Assembly: GCA_963764235.1 (NCBI GenBank)
Contig: CAVXRO010000005.1
Span: 201,792 to 265,791 of the forward strand
From: DATFVA01 sp963764235
GTDB taxonomy: Bacteria; Bacteroidota; Ignavibacteria; Ignavibacteriales; Ignavibacteriaceae
DNA: 64,000 nucleotides
Reading direction: 5' to 3'
Positions 18,040-26,505 of this stretch are shown here, one piece after another. Position numbers and translations under genes: made by a program. Within the stretch, counting starts at the first letter, position 1. Each line of letters begins with the position of its first letter. The notes under the pieces are model-generated. The model did no database searches. It saw nothing but the letters and a program-made list of their open reading frames with translations, and was not told the DNA's origin.

Positions 18040-19068
18040 ATGAGGTATAATCAATTACAATCCATTACCCGAATTTCTGCTTCCGGAATCTTTTTTGTTC
18101 TCTGTTTTCTGATAATTGTTCCATCAATGTATGCGCAAACAGGTCCAAAAGAAAAGCTCGATCAGGCCGAACAGTATTATAAATCTGCACAGTTCGATAA
18201 TGCAATCGAAATACTTAACGGTCTTGCAGCAGATAACACCATTGACGTTGAAATCAGGAAAGAAGCTCTCAGATTCCTGGGACGTGCATATTCTGCCAAA
18301 GGATTCTATGATAAAGCAAAGGAATCAATAGACCAGCTGCTTAAGCTGGAACCCCCGATGGTAGTTTTTAATCCTGATTATGAACCGCCGGTATTCATGA
18401 AACTTTATTATGAGTCACGGAAGGAATTTTCGGGATCGTATCAAGTTGAACGTCCCGACCCCGGTATGAAAACAATGGCTATCATCGACTTTAAGAACCG
18501 GTCGGTTGATCACAAAGCTCAGTATGATCCGATGGAACAGGGTTTTGCAGACCTTATGATCAACAGGCTGAACAATTCGACCAATCTGAAAGTAATAGAA
18601 CGAGAAAGAATTAAGTGGATACTTGATGAGATCAAACTCCAGGATCAGTATAATATGGAAGGAGCTGTACGACTTGGAAAACAACTTGGTGTTCAAACTG
18701 TACTCCTCGGAAGCTTTATTATTATGGGCGACCAGATATGGCTTGGAGCCCGTCTGGTAAAGGTTGAAACCAGCGAAATATTATTAACTGATGAGGTCAA
18801 GGGTGACCTGGATGAGTTTTTTGACCTGGTGGATCAACTCGGAAAAAAAATAGCTGATAATATAAATGTTACTCTGAAGGAAGAAACTCCGCAGGATGTT
18901 TCCCAGGCACCATCCCTTGATGCTATAATGGCTTATTCTGTCGGCTTAAGCTACCTCGAAAAAGAAGACTACAAAAATGCGTATGCTAAGTTTGAGGAAG
19001 CGTTAAAGATAGATCCGAATTATGAGAAAGCTAAATTAAAAGCCCAGAGCATAGCTCCGCTGCTTTAA
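18040..19068 (+). CDS. CsgG-like exported protein with flanking TPRs
   Basis: 342 residues with an N-terminal signal ('GIFFVLCFLIIVPSMYAQ'). TPR helices occupy ~35-105. Residues ~145-275 resemble the CsgG/FlgO type of nucleotide-binding-like fold ('MAIIDFKNRS', 'VIERERIKWILDEIKLQ', 'LGVQTVLLGSFIIMGDQIWLGARLV'). A last TPR follows at ~300-340. A strong AGGAGG lies 8 bases before the ATG. CsgG itself forms an outer-membrane channel, but soluble CsgG-like domains are widespread in envelope proteins and pore formation cannot be inferred. The 24-bp spacing to a second CsgG-like gene suggests the two work as a pair. Confidence 0.8.
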   Translation: MRYNQLQSITRISASGIFFVLCFLIIVPSMYAQTGPKEKLDQAEQYYKSAQFDNAIEILNGLAADNTIDVEIRKEALRFLGRAYSAKGFYDKAKESIDQLLKLEPPMVVFNPDYEPPVFMKLYYESRKEFSGSYQVERPDPGMKTMAIIDFKNRSVDHKAQYDPMEQGFADLMINRLNNSTNLKVIERERIKWILDEIKLQDQYNMEGAVRLGKQLGVQTVLLGSFIIMGDQIWLGARLVKVETSEILLTDEVKGDLDEFFDLVDQLGKKIADNINVTLKEETPQDVSQAPSLDAIMAYSVGLSYLEKEDYKNAYAKFEEALKIDPNYEKAKLKAQSIAPLL

Positions 19069-19092
19069 TAAAAAATTCCATGAGGTTGAAAT

Positions 19093-20403
19093 TTGAAAAA
19101 GATTAATTTCTTATTTCTTGCCGTTGTTCTTGCGCTGTCTATGCTGGAACTTAATTCGTGTTCATCAGGATCACTGATGGATAATCCCGAGATGTACAAA
19201 AATCAGGTCCGCGGCTGGATAGACAGGTCTGTCGCAAATCCAAAGGATTTCGAGGCGGTAAAAAATCTGAGTGTGTATTATATCCAGACTCACGACAATG
19301 ATAAAGCCAGGTATTACCTTGGCGAAGCCCTGGATTTAAAACCCGACGATCCCGAACTGCTTTTCTACAAGGGATTAAATCTGGAATTTTACAATGAGAC
19401 CGACAGGGCTGAATCATATTACGCAAAGTATAAGGAGGTACCGGAGGATTCTCCTTTCAGGGAGATGCTAGAGGGAAGGTACCTCTGGATAAAACGCCAG
19501 GAGAACTTTTCTGATGTTAGGTCGTTGATAAAAAATGAAAAAGATCTGACTTTTCAGAATGTATCCGATAGTACGATGGCTGTTTTTCCGTTGATCTACC
19601 AGGGTACCAACAAAGACTATGCACCTTTGAGCAGAGGTTTCAGTGAAATGGTGAGTATCGACCTCGCCAGGCTGAAAGACATCAGGGTACTTGAAAGAGT
19701 ACGGATACAAGCCGTTCTGGATGAACTGAAGCTTTCTCAATCGGGTGCTGTGGATCAGTCAACTGCACCGCGTGTCGGTAAAATATTACAAGCAGGAACG
19801 ATAGTTTCGGGAGATTATGATGTAACAAACAACGGCGAATTTAAGATAGACCTGGGATCTTGGGAAGTTCAAACCAGTAAGAGGAAATCCTGGGTAAACA
19901 AATCCGGTTCAATGAAGGATTTTTTCGTTCTTCAGAAGCAGGTTGTATTTGCATTCCTGGAACAAAATGGTTTTCAGCTCACTCAGCAGGAAAAGGAAAA
20001 AATAGCCTACATACCGACGCAGAATCTTGAAGCTTTCCTCGCCTACTCCAGGGGACTTCTTCAGGAGGATGCAGGAAATTTTCAGCAGGCAGGTCAGTTT
20101 TTTAACCAGGCCTCTCAGATTGATCCCGCCTTCCGTGACGCAGGAAGTAAACTCCAATCATCACAAAGTCTTGGTAAAAGCGGCGGTACAAAAGAAAACC
20201 TTGTTACTACATTGAGGAAGACAGCACCGGTCGTAAAGAATGAAATGATCAATCTCGCAGCAAGCCGGCTTGAAAGTCTGGGTACAAATATCATCTCAAA
20301 CTTTGTACAGGGAATCGACAGCAGAAGCCCAGCTCAGGAAGCGGGACTGAATCAGGAACTGCCGGTTCCGCCGCCGCCGCCGCCGCCGCCCGCTGGTCAA
20401 TAG
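19093..20403 (+). CDS. CsgG-like TPR lipoprotein with polyproline tail
   Basis: 436 residues from a TTG start supported by GAGG seven bases upstream. It is a lipoprotein: 'KKINFLFLAVVLALSMLELNSC' with a lipobox Cys. TPR-like helices lie at ~45-135 and a CsgG-like domain at ~160-290 ('MAVFPLIYQG', 'VLERVRIQAVLDELKLSQS', 'VSGDYDV'). Another TPR follows at ~315-350. The C-terminus ends in a run of eight prolines encoded mainly by CCG codons. It is paralogous in layout to the preceding gene but lipid-anchored. The two probably act at opposite faces of the periplasm or as a hetero-complex; role unknown. No TTG-independent ATG start would keep the signal. Confidence 0.78.
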   Translation: MKKINFLFLAVVLALSMLELNSCSSGSLMDNPEMYKNQVRGWIDRSVANPKDFEAVKNLSVYYIQTHDNDKARYYLGEALDLKPDDPELLFYKGLNLEFYNETDRAESYYAKYKEVPEDSPFREMLEGRYLWIKRQENFSDVRSLIKNEKDLTFQNVSDSTMAVFPLIYQGTNKDYAPLSRGFSEMVSIDLARLKDIRVLERVRIQAVLDELKLSQSGAVDQSTAPRVGKILQAGTIVSGDYDVTNNGEFKIDLGSWEVQTSKRKSWVNKSGSMKDFFVLQKQVVFAFLEQNGFQLTQQEKEKIAYIPTQNLEAFLAYSRGLLQEDAGNFQQAGQFFNQASQIDPAFRDAGSKLQSSQSLGKSGGTKENLVTTLRKTAPVVKNEMINLAASRLESLGTNIISNFVQGIDSRSPAQEAGLNQELPVPPPPPPPPAGQ

Positions 20404-20435
20404 AGAATCAGTATTTAACCACAGGAAATAATACC

Positions 20436-21542
20436 ATGAAAAGAATTTTAAGGATCTGTTCATTTCTCATCCTGTTCCTGACGTCAAATATAAATTCCCA
20501 GGATATCTATAATCAGCATCCTGCTGTCTCAATCAATATAATGCCGGTCTACGAGAATTGGTCGGTAAATGACAGCACTGATTTTTCTGAATTCACCAAT
20601 ATTATTTCGGCGGGGTATAATCCTCTTGATTATACTTCGGTCGGACTCGTTACAAGGTATGCTTCAGCCAGTACAAGCCTGGGAAATATTAACAGCGATT
20701 TAAGCGGACTATCCGATCTGCAGCTTTTTATTAAACAGAAATTGCCTGATGAGAACCTGTCATTCAATGCCGGGGTGAATATCCCGAGTGGAAAAACAAA
20801 ACTTAGTATCACAGAATTCGCGGTTTCACAGGTAATCAGCCAGGAATTGTTCGGACTGCGAACATCTAATTTTGGCCAGGGATTGAATGCTTTTCTTGGC
20901 GCAACATGGCTGCACCCGGTATCCGATAATGTTGTCATCGGCGCAGGTCTCTCCTACCAGTTTAAATCAGAATACCAGCCTCTCAAGGATGTGAGTGATA
21001 AATACACACCATCGAATGAGGTCTCGCTTACAGCCGGACTAGATATTAAACTCAGCGAAACACAGACAGTTTCCGGCGACCTTACAGGTATCTTTTACGG
21101 AAGCGATAAGTTGAATGATAAGGAGATCTTTTCTTCCGGCAATAGAATTGTATTCAATTCCATGTACAGACAGTTTTTCACTTTTGATTTCCTGACGATT
21201 AACCTGCTCTACAGGAATGTTGCCCTGGATGAATTAAAAGGAGAATATGCTGTACTTGATAATGAAAAGATCACTCCCAACCAGTTTTATATCGGCGTAT
21301 CATATAATCAGCATTTCAACACGTCATTTTCAATGGGTTACGGAATCTTTTCAAGCTTTTATGAAAAGACGGCCGGGTATTTTTCGGGGTATACCTTGTA
21401 TGGTCTCCAGCTGACTCCCCAATTCCGGCTATCATCCTCAGTGTCTGTTCCTTTACTGCTCAAATATGCTGTTGCCAGCGCCGACGGGAAAACCGACCTG
21501 CAGAACTATGTGATCGGCGGTGGAATTAAATTCGATTTGTAG
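20436..21542 (+). CDS. Outer-membrane beta-barrel protein
   Basis: 368 residues with a signal peptide ('ILRICSFLILFLTSNINSQ'). The mature protein is made of alternating amphipathic strands with many Tyr, Ser and Gly residues. It ends in 'GGGIKFDL', a short terminal beta strand typical of integral outer-membrane barrels. Segments such as 'NAGVNIPSGKTKLS' and 'VVIGAGLSYQFKSEY' resemble transporter-like MetA-pathway/phenol-degradation barrels, but I do not assign a family. An AGGAAA element precedes the ATG. It lies 32 bp after the CsgG-like lipoprotein gene and 30 bp before a T9SS protein gene, so it is probably the membrane partner in that group. Confidence 0.78.
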   Translation: MKRILRICSFLILFLTSNINSQDIYNQHPAVSINIMPVYENWSVNDSTDFSEFTNIISAGYNPLDYTSVGLVTRYASASTSLGNINSDLSGLSDLQLFIKQKLPDENLSFNAGVNIPSGKTKLSITEFAVSQVISQELFGLRTSNFGQGLNAFLGATWLHPVSDNVVIGAGLSYQFKSEYQPLKDVSDKYTPSNEVSLTAGLDIKLSETQTVSGDLTGIFYGSDKLNDKEIFSSGNRIVFNSMYRQFFTFDFLTINLLYRNVALDELKGEYAVLDNEKITPNQFYIGVSYNQHFNTSFSMGYGIFSSFYEKTAGYFSGYTLYGLQLTPQFRLSSSVSVPLLLKYAVASADGKTDLQNYVIGGGIKFDL

Positions 21543-21572
21543 AAGGATTTATAAATTTTCATTGGTAATAAA

Positions 21573-24500
21573 ATGAATGAACCAAAACAATTTCTGATCG
21601 GGATAATAATAATATTTATTATCTCCGCAGTTTTCCGGAATCTTTCTGCGCAGATCTTACCAGGCCAAGCTCCTGATTTTCTCTGGGCCGCAAGCGACGG
21701 AGGTAACGGCTACGACGGGGCTGCCGATCTGACTGTAGACAGGGACGGCAATATCATTGTAACCGGGTATTTCGACAGTACAGCTACCTTCGGCGGTTTC
21801 ACGCTGAATTCTGCGGGAGCAGGTGATATTTTTATTGCAAAGTACACCAATACGGGAACAGTACTCTGGGCTATCAGTGCCGGGGGAGCAAATTATGATC
21901 AGCCTTACAGTGTAATTACTGATAACCTCGGCAATATTATTATAACAGGTATTTTCAACGGCAGAGCTACCTTCGGAACAGTTACGCTGACATCCATTGG
22001 GAATTATGATATCTTCACAGCAAAATATACTTCAGATGGACTTTTCCAATGGGTAAGGCAGGGCGGCGGCCAGAGTTATGATTATGGTTATGAAGTAACA
22101 ACTGATAATCAGGATAATATTATTGTCACAGGTATATTTACCCAGTTTGCTACTTTCGGATCATTTACAGTACAATCTGCTAACCCCTATGGAGATATTT
22201 ATGTAGTAAAATACAATGCTCTGGGGAACGAGCAGTGGGTGCAGGCTGCTTTTGACCCGTCAGGCGGACAAAGTTTCTATAATACTTCCTACGGAGTAAG
22301 GACCGATCAAAATGATAACGTTTTTATTACAGGTTCCTTCGGCAGTGTAATTAGTTTTGGTGATAGTATATTGGTAAGCAGCTATGACGGAACAGACCAG
22401 GATATATTTCTTGCCAAGTATGACCCTCTTGGAAATTTCGTCTGGGTACGGCAGGTTTACAGTGATTCAAGCGGTTCATATTCCTACGGATCAGATATCA
22501 GGATTGATAAGGATAATAATATTCTTTTCACCGGCTCTTTTTCGGTAATGGCAAATTTTGAGGGGATCGTTCTGACCAGCCTTTCAAATAGTGATATATT
22601 TGTTGCGAAATATGATCAGGCAGGAAATGCTTTATGGGCAGTGCAGGATAATCCTAGCACTTACTATAATGACGGAGGTGAAATAGACCTTGATGCTGCC
22701 GGAAATATATGTCTTATTTCAAGGATATCACAGGATCTGACTTCCGGCGAATTGAGTGACGTTTACTTCGCGAGATATTCCGCCACGGGATTAAAGCTAT
22801 GGGGTCTGAGGACGGGAATCACAAACAGCAATGATGCGGGAGGAATAGCCAGCGATTCACGCGGCGACATTTACGGCTGCGGGTACTTTTATAATTCAGG
22901 AATTTTCGGCAGCTTTACCTTAAACGGAATAAACGGAGAAGCTTTCGTAGCAAAACTTCCTTCACCTAAATTCATAGCAGCCCCCAACTCGCTTGACTTC
23001 GGAAATGTTCAACTGGTTACGGCCGATTCGACAACTCTGTCACTAAACAATGTGAGCACAGCCAATCTCCACATTTTCAATCTGAACCTGGTAAACGATA
23101 CCAGCAGTTCGTTCGGCATATACTCCGGATTTCCTCTTGACAGCATCACCGCACTTCAATCCGCCGACATGGGATTTATATTCGTGCCTCTTTACGAAGG
23201 ATTAAAGACCGGCTATATGGAAATTGTCAGTGATGCATCAACCTCCCCCGACACTGTGTTTATTTCAGGTACCGGTGTCAGGGCTCAGCTGCTGCTGTCC
23301 GATTCAGTACTGAATTTCGGTTCAATCGATGTCGGACTTGTATCAAACCGGACTATATCACTTATTAATCCGGGGTACACCAGTATTATAATCGACAGTG
23401 CTAGGATAACCGGTATCGATGCGTCCAGCTATTCATTATCCCCGGCAATAGACGGAGATACCATACCATTATTGAACTACCAGAACCTGGATGTAAGCTT
23501 TTCCCCCGACACATCAGGACTTAAAACTGCTGAACTGCTTATATATAGTTCTGCTTCCGGCAGCCCTGCTGTCGTTCAGTTAAACGGAACCGGCCTTTCA
23601 GCTATACAGGTTCAGGTTCCTTCTATTCCGGGCATCGGTCAGCCTGTATCACTTAATATTACTCCTCCAGCTTCTTCTCAGTTCACTATTAGCGATATTT
23701 TTTATAGAAGAACGGGAGAACCGACATTTGTACAGGACACACTTTCAAACCAGGGATTATTTTATACTTACAATATTCCGCCTGAATTCTCAACTATACT
23801 GGGTATACAATATTATCTTATGTTCAGCGACGGATTAACAACAGTAACCTATCCATCCCTGAACCCTGACCTGAACCCGGCTTCAATCGATGTCAGTATT
23901 CCTCAGTTTCCCTATCCTGACCCTATCAGGGCAGCTGAATACCAGATGGTGTCAGTACCGCTATCAATAAGTGCGCCCACGATAGACTCTGTTTTCGGAG
24001 ACGATTACGGTTTATATGATCCGAAGAACTGGCGTATCTTCAGGTGGCAGTCGGGATTAAACGAATATGCAGAATACAATTCTATCACCGGTAATGTTAT
24101 TCCGGGAAACGCCTTCTGGCTTATAAACAGGGAAGGCAGAACTTTTGATATTGATAATGCATCGAGTGTTCCGTCATTCAACAGCTACACAATTACGGTA
24201 CCGCCCGGCTATAATCAGATCGGAGATCCATTCGCTTTCCCGGTTGACTGGCTGGTGATCGAAAATTCAGATCTGCTGCTGCAGATGCCTCTTCGATGGG
24301 ATCCCGATACGCAGGAATATGAAATGGATCAGCTGGTGCTGCAGCCCTGGGAAGGATATTGGGTTTATAACCCGCTGTCAACAGTGATCAACCTTAACGT
24401 CAGTCCTAATCTTTCACTCGGCAAAAAGCAAAGCGGCAGTTTGTTTGCTTCTCTTAAAGATGATGAGTTTATGGTTCAATTGAAAGCATTTCTGGGTGCA

Positions 24501-25202
24501 TCGGGACGAAAAGATATGCAGAACTTTGTTGGTATGATGCAAGGCGCAAAGGATGAGATGGATACGTTTGATGTAATGAAGCCGCCGCCTATAGCTGATG
24601 ATATTCAACTGCTGATTGAATCGGGCAGGAGTTATTTTGCGCGGGATGTAGTGCCGGTATCAAAGGAAGGAGCATTCTGGGATTTCAAGGTAGTTACAAA
24701 AGATGCCGGGAAATCATTCAATCTTGCAGTGGGAAGAATGTCATCTCTGCCTGATAACTTTAAGATCTGGCTGCTTGACAGAGATAGGGAGATCCCGCTT
24801 GATATAGAAAACGGAGCTGTTGAAATAACCACATCCGAAAGCGGAAAGAGTAATTTCAGGATCATCATAGGAACGGAAGATTATGCAAAGGTTCATGCTG
24901 AGAATATATCGCTTCAGCCGAACACTTATGCTTTATACCAAAACTACCCGAACCCGTTTAACCCGTCTACCACAATCACCTACCAGCTTAAAGAGAAAGG
25001 TGAAGTAACACTTGAAGTATTTGACATTCTGGGGCGCAGGATAAATAGTCTTGTTAATAATGTAGTCCAGAGTCCGGGTAACCATACCGTCACATGGAAC
25101 GGCGTCAATTCTCAGGGTGAAAGAGTTGCAAGCGGAATTTATATATACAGACTGAAGTCGAAGGACTTCATCTCCAGCAAAAAAATGATCCTGCTGAAGT
25201 AA
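21573..25202 (+). CDS. Large secreted T9SS protein with SBBP propeller and ASPM/SPD-2/Hydin-like domains
   Basis: 1209 residues. The N-terminus has a hydrophobic signal ('LIGIIIIFIISAVFRNLSAQ'). Residues ~40-450 contain about eight SBBP-type propeller repeats ('DNLGNIIITGIFNGRATFG', 'DIFIAKYTNTG'). Residues ~465-680 hold two ASPM/SPD-2/Hydin-like Ig modules ('LDFGNVQLVTADSTTLSL', 'LNFGSIDVGLVSNRTISL'). The end is a T9SS type A sorting domain ('YPNPFNPSTTITYQL' ... 'SSKKMILLK'). The protein is thus exported across the outer membrane and anchored or released. It closes the 1-25 kb gene block and is followed by a rho-independent terminator. Binding, not catalysis, is the likely role. Confidence 0.88.
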   Translation: MNEPKQFLIGIIIIFIISAVFRNLSAQILPGQAPDFLWAASDGGNGYDGAADLTVDRDGNIIVTGYFDSTATFGGFTLNSAGAGDIFIAKYTNTGTVLWAISAGGANYDQPYSVITDNLGNIIITGIFNGRATFGTVTLTSIGNYDIFTAKYTSDGLFQWVRQGGGQSYDYGYEVTTDNQDNIIVTGIFTQFATFGSFTVQSANPYGDIYVVKYNALGNEQWVQAAFDPSGGQSFYNTSYGVRTDQNDNVFITGSFGSVISFGDSILVSSYDGTDQDIFLAKYDPLGNFVWVRQVYSDSSGSYSYGSDIRIDKDNNILFTGSFSVMANFEGIVLTSLSNSDIFVAKYDQAGNALWAVQDNPSTYYNDGGEIDLDAAGNICLISRISQDLTSGELSDVYFARYSATGLKLWGLRTGITNSNDAGGIASDSRGDIYGCGYFYNSGIFGSFTLNGINGEAFVAKLPSPKFIAAPNSLDFGNVQLVTADSTTLSLNNVSTANLHIFNLNLVNDTSSSFGIYSGFPLDSITALQSADMGFIFVPLYEGLKTGYMEIVSDASTSPDTVFISGTGVRAQLLLSDSVLNFGSIDVGLVSNRTISLINPGYTSIIIDSARITGIDASSYSLSPAIDGDTIPLLNYQNLDVSFSPDTSGLKTAELLIYSSASGSPAVVQLNGTGLSAIQVQVPSIPGIGQPVSLNITPPASSQFTISDIFYRRTGEPTFVQDTLSNQGLFYTYNIPPEFSTILGIQYYLMFSDGLTTVTYPSLNPDLNPASIDVSIPQFPYPDPIRAAEYQMVSVPLSISAPTIDSVFGDDYGLYDPKNWRIFRWQSGLNEYAEYNSITGNVIPGNAFWLINREGRTFDIDNASSVPSFNSYTITVPPGYNQIGDPFAFPVDWLVIENSDLLLQMPLRWDPDTQEYEMDQLVLQPWEGYWVYNPLSTVINLNVSPNLSLGKKQSGSLFASLKDDEFMVQLKAFLGASGRKDMQNFVGMMQGAKDEMDTFDVMKPPPIADDIQLLIESGRSYFARDVVPVSKEGAFWDFKVVTKDAGKSFNLAVGRMSSLPDNFKIWLLDRDREIPLDIENGAVEITTSESGKSNFRIIIGTEDYAKVHAENISLQPNTYALYQNYPNPFNPSTTITYQLKEKGEVTLEVFDILGRRINSLVNNVVQSPGNHTVTWNGVNSQGERVASGIYIYRLKSKDFISSKKMILLK

Positions 25203-25224
25203 AGAGAACGACAGCAGACAGTTT

Positions 25225-25254
25225 AACCCGGTTATTATGGCCGGGTTTTTTTTT
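25225..25254 (+). terminator. Rho-independent terminator after the T6SS-linked block
   Basis: A 7-bp GC-rich stem (AACCCGG / CCGGGTT) with a 9-base loop is followed by an uninterrupted T tract. It lies 22 bp beyond the stop of the large T9SS protein gene and is the first convincing terminator in the plus-strand block that starts at base 1. Confidence 0.9.
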
Positions 25255-25319
25255 GCTAAAAATCAGTGCTTAATTGACTAGAAAGAACAATCTGGTTAGA
25301 TTACAGCAGGAAATTCTAA

Positions 25320-26369
25320 GTGATTAAATTGAAAAAGTGTTTCCCTCTTATCATAATGGCACTTCTTTTAAGCTCTTGCTCTACCACGCTTGAGACCGTT
25401 TACCCTACACTCAATGACGGGAAGTACGACAGCGAATTCCCCTACAAGTCCTCGTCCCCCGAACTTGAAAGGATAAGCGAAAGCGTTCAGCGGATAAACT
25501 GCACAGTGTTTTATAAGATCTATAAGTTTGCCCCGGAGGATAAAATAAAGTATTCAATGCTGAACGATGATATCCTCAGCAAAAAGGCCGACTCTGTAGA
25601 ATACGGAAATAATTCATTGTCGGGTACAGCATTTACAGTGTCATCGGAGAACGGGGCGATTGCGTTAATTACCTGTGCCCATATAGTCAGCTTCGCCGAT
25701 ACGATAGCGGCCTACAGGGCAGATAAAAATGGAATGATCACACCCTACATTGAAACTCTCTCCATAAAAGATAAAGAGAACATTTACGTGGCGGGATTTC
25801 CCGAAGGGAGCGAGGTTGAGCTGCTGGCAAAAGATGACCAGGCGGATATCGCATTGCTGGGAAGGAAATACAGCGCACAAACCGGTTTCAGAATTCCCGT
25901 ATTCCCCTACCCTGTCGGATACTCAAAACAGCTTGAATGGGGTACGTTTGTGTATTTGTTCGGGTACCCGATAAATTACCAGATGGTTACAAAAGCCATA
26001 GTTAGCAGTCCAAACCGCGACAGCCAGGGTGCCTTCCTTGTAGACGCGGTGGTTAACCCGGGATTCAGCGGAGGACTTGTGCTTGCGATAAGAGACGGCG
26101 TGCCGCACTTCGAATTGGTGGGAATGGTACAGTGGGTTCCTGAAGATGAGGAGGTTTTTCTAGCACCCCCAAAACTGGGCAGCGGCAAAAAATATAATAC
26201 GCTGATCCCATACGAGGGAGAGGCTTATCCTAAAATTCATAAAAGCATCAAGTACGGGATCACAAAGATAATACCGGTTGAAGCAATAAAAGATTTCCTT
26301 CACAAGAACCGTGTTAAGTTAAAAAGCGAAGGCTACGAGATCACCCTTAAATCCCGGAATATAGATTGA
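25320..26369 (+). CDS. Trypsin-like serine protease lipoprotein
   Basis: 349 residues from a GTG with AGGAAA upstream. The signal 'CFPLIIMALLLSSC' carries a lipobox Cys. The trypsin-like triad is visible: His121 in 'LITCAHIV', Asp176 in 'QADIALLG', and Ser250 in 'NPGFSGGLV'. The sequence 'GTAFTVSSENGAIALITCAH' matches the N-terminal barrel of S1-type (DegP-like) proteases; no PDZ domain follows. The protein is expected in the periplasm or on the outer membrane. It is alone on the plus strand after the terminator and is not clearly part of a neighbouring operon. Confidence 0.85.
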   Translation: MIKLKKCFPLIIMALLLSSCSTTLETVYPTLNDGKYDSEFPYKSSSPELERISESVQRINCTVFYKIYKFAPEDKIKYSMLNDDILSKKADSVEYGNNSLSGTAFTVSSENGAIALITCAHIVSFADTIAAYRADKNGMITPYIETLSIKDKENIYVAGFPEGSEVELLAKDDQADIALLGRKYSAQTGFRIPVFPYPVGYSKQLEWGTFVYLFGYPINYQMVTKAIVSSPNRDSQGAFLVDAVVNPGFSGGLVLAIRDGVPHFELVGMVQWVPEDEEVFLAPPKLGSGKKYNTLIPYEGEAYPKIHKSIKYGITKIIPVEAIKDFLHKNRVKLKSEGYEITLKSRNID

Positions 26370-26384
26370 AAATTTAATATTGCA

Positions 26385-26404
26385 CCTGCCTGCCGGTAGG
26401 CAGG
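26385..26404. repeat. 20-bp GC-rich palindromic repeat (CCTGCCT...AGGCAGG family)
   Basis: CCTGCCTGCCGGTAGGCAGG is a near-perfect inverted repeat in AT-rich intergenic DNA. Related palindromes occur at 34215-34248 and, inside a coding sequence, at 62949-62969. This suggests a dispersed REP-like family in this genome. Confidence 0.8.
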
Positions 26405-26440
26405 GATTGAATATTAACTAAATCCAATCTGCAATCCTCT

Positions 26441-26496
26441 TCAATCTTAAATCTTCAATCTTAAATCTTCAATCTTAAATCTTCAATCTTAAATCT
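26441..26496. repeat. Tandem repeat, four perfect copies of a 14-bp unit
   Basis: The unit TCAATCTTAAATCT is present four times head to tail without a mismatch and then decays. It lies between two convergent genes, 10 bp before the stop of the M13 peptidase gene. It is probably a replication-slippage tract. Confidence 0.95.
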
Positions 26497-26505
26497 TAAA
26501 TAGCC

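Noticed and set aside
20370..20395. Trinucleotide CCG run as a phase-variable tract
   Set aside because: It encodes a short polyproline tail and length changes by units of three would not alter the frame.
26441..26496. Operator or CRISPR-type repeat
   Set aside because: A perfect AT-rich 14-bp tandem repeat at gene ends with no spacers is better explained by slippage.
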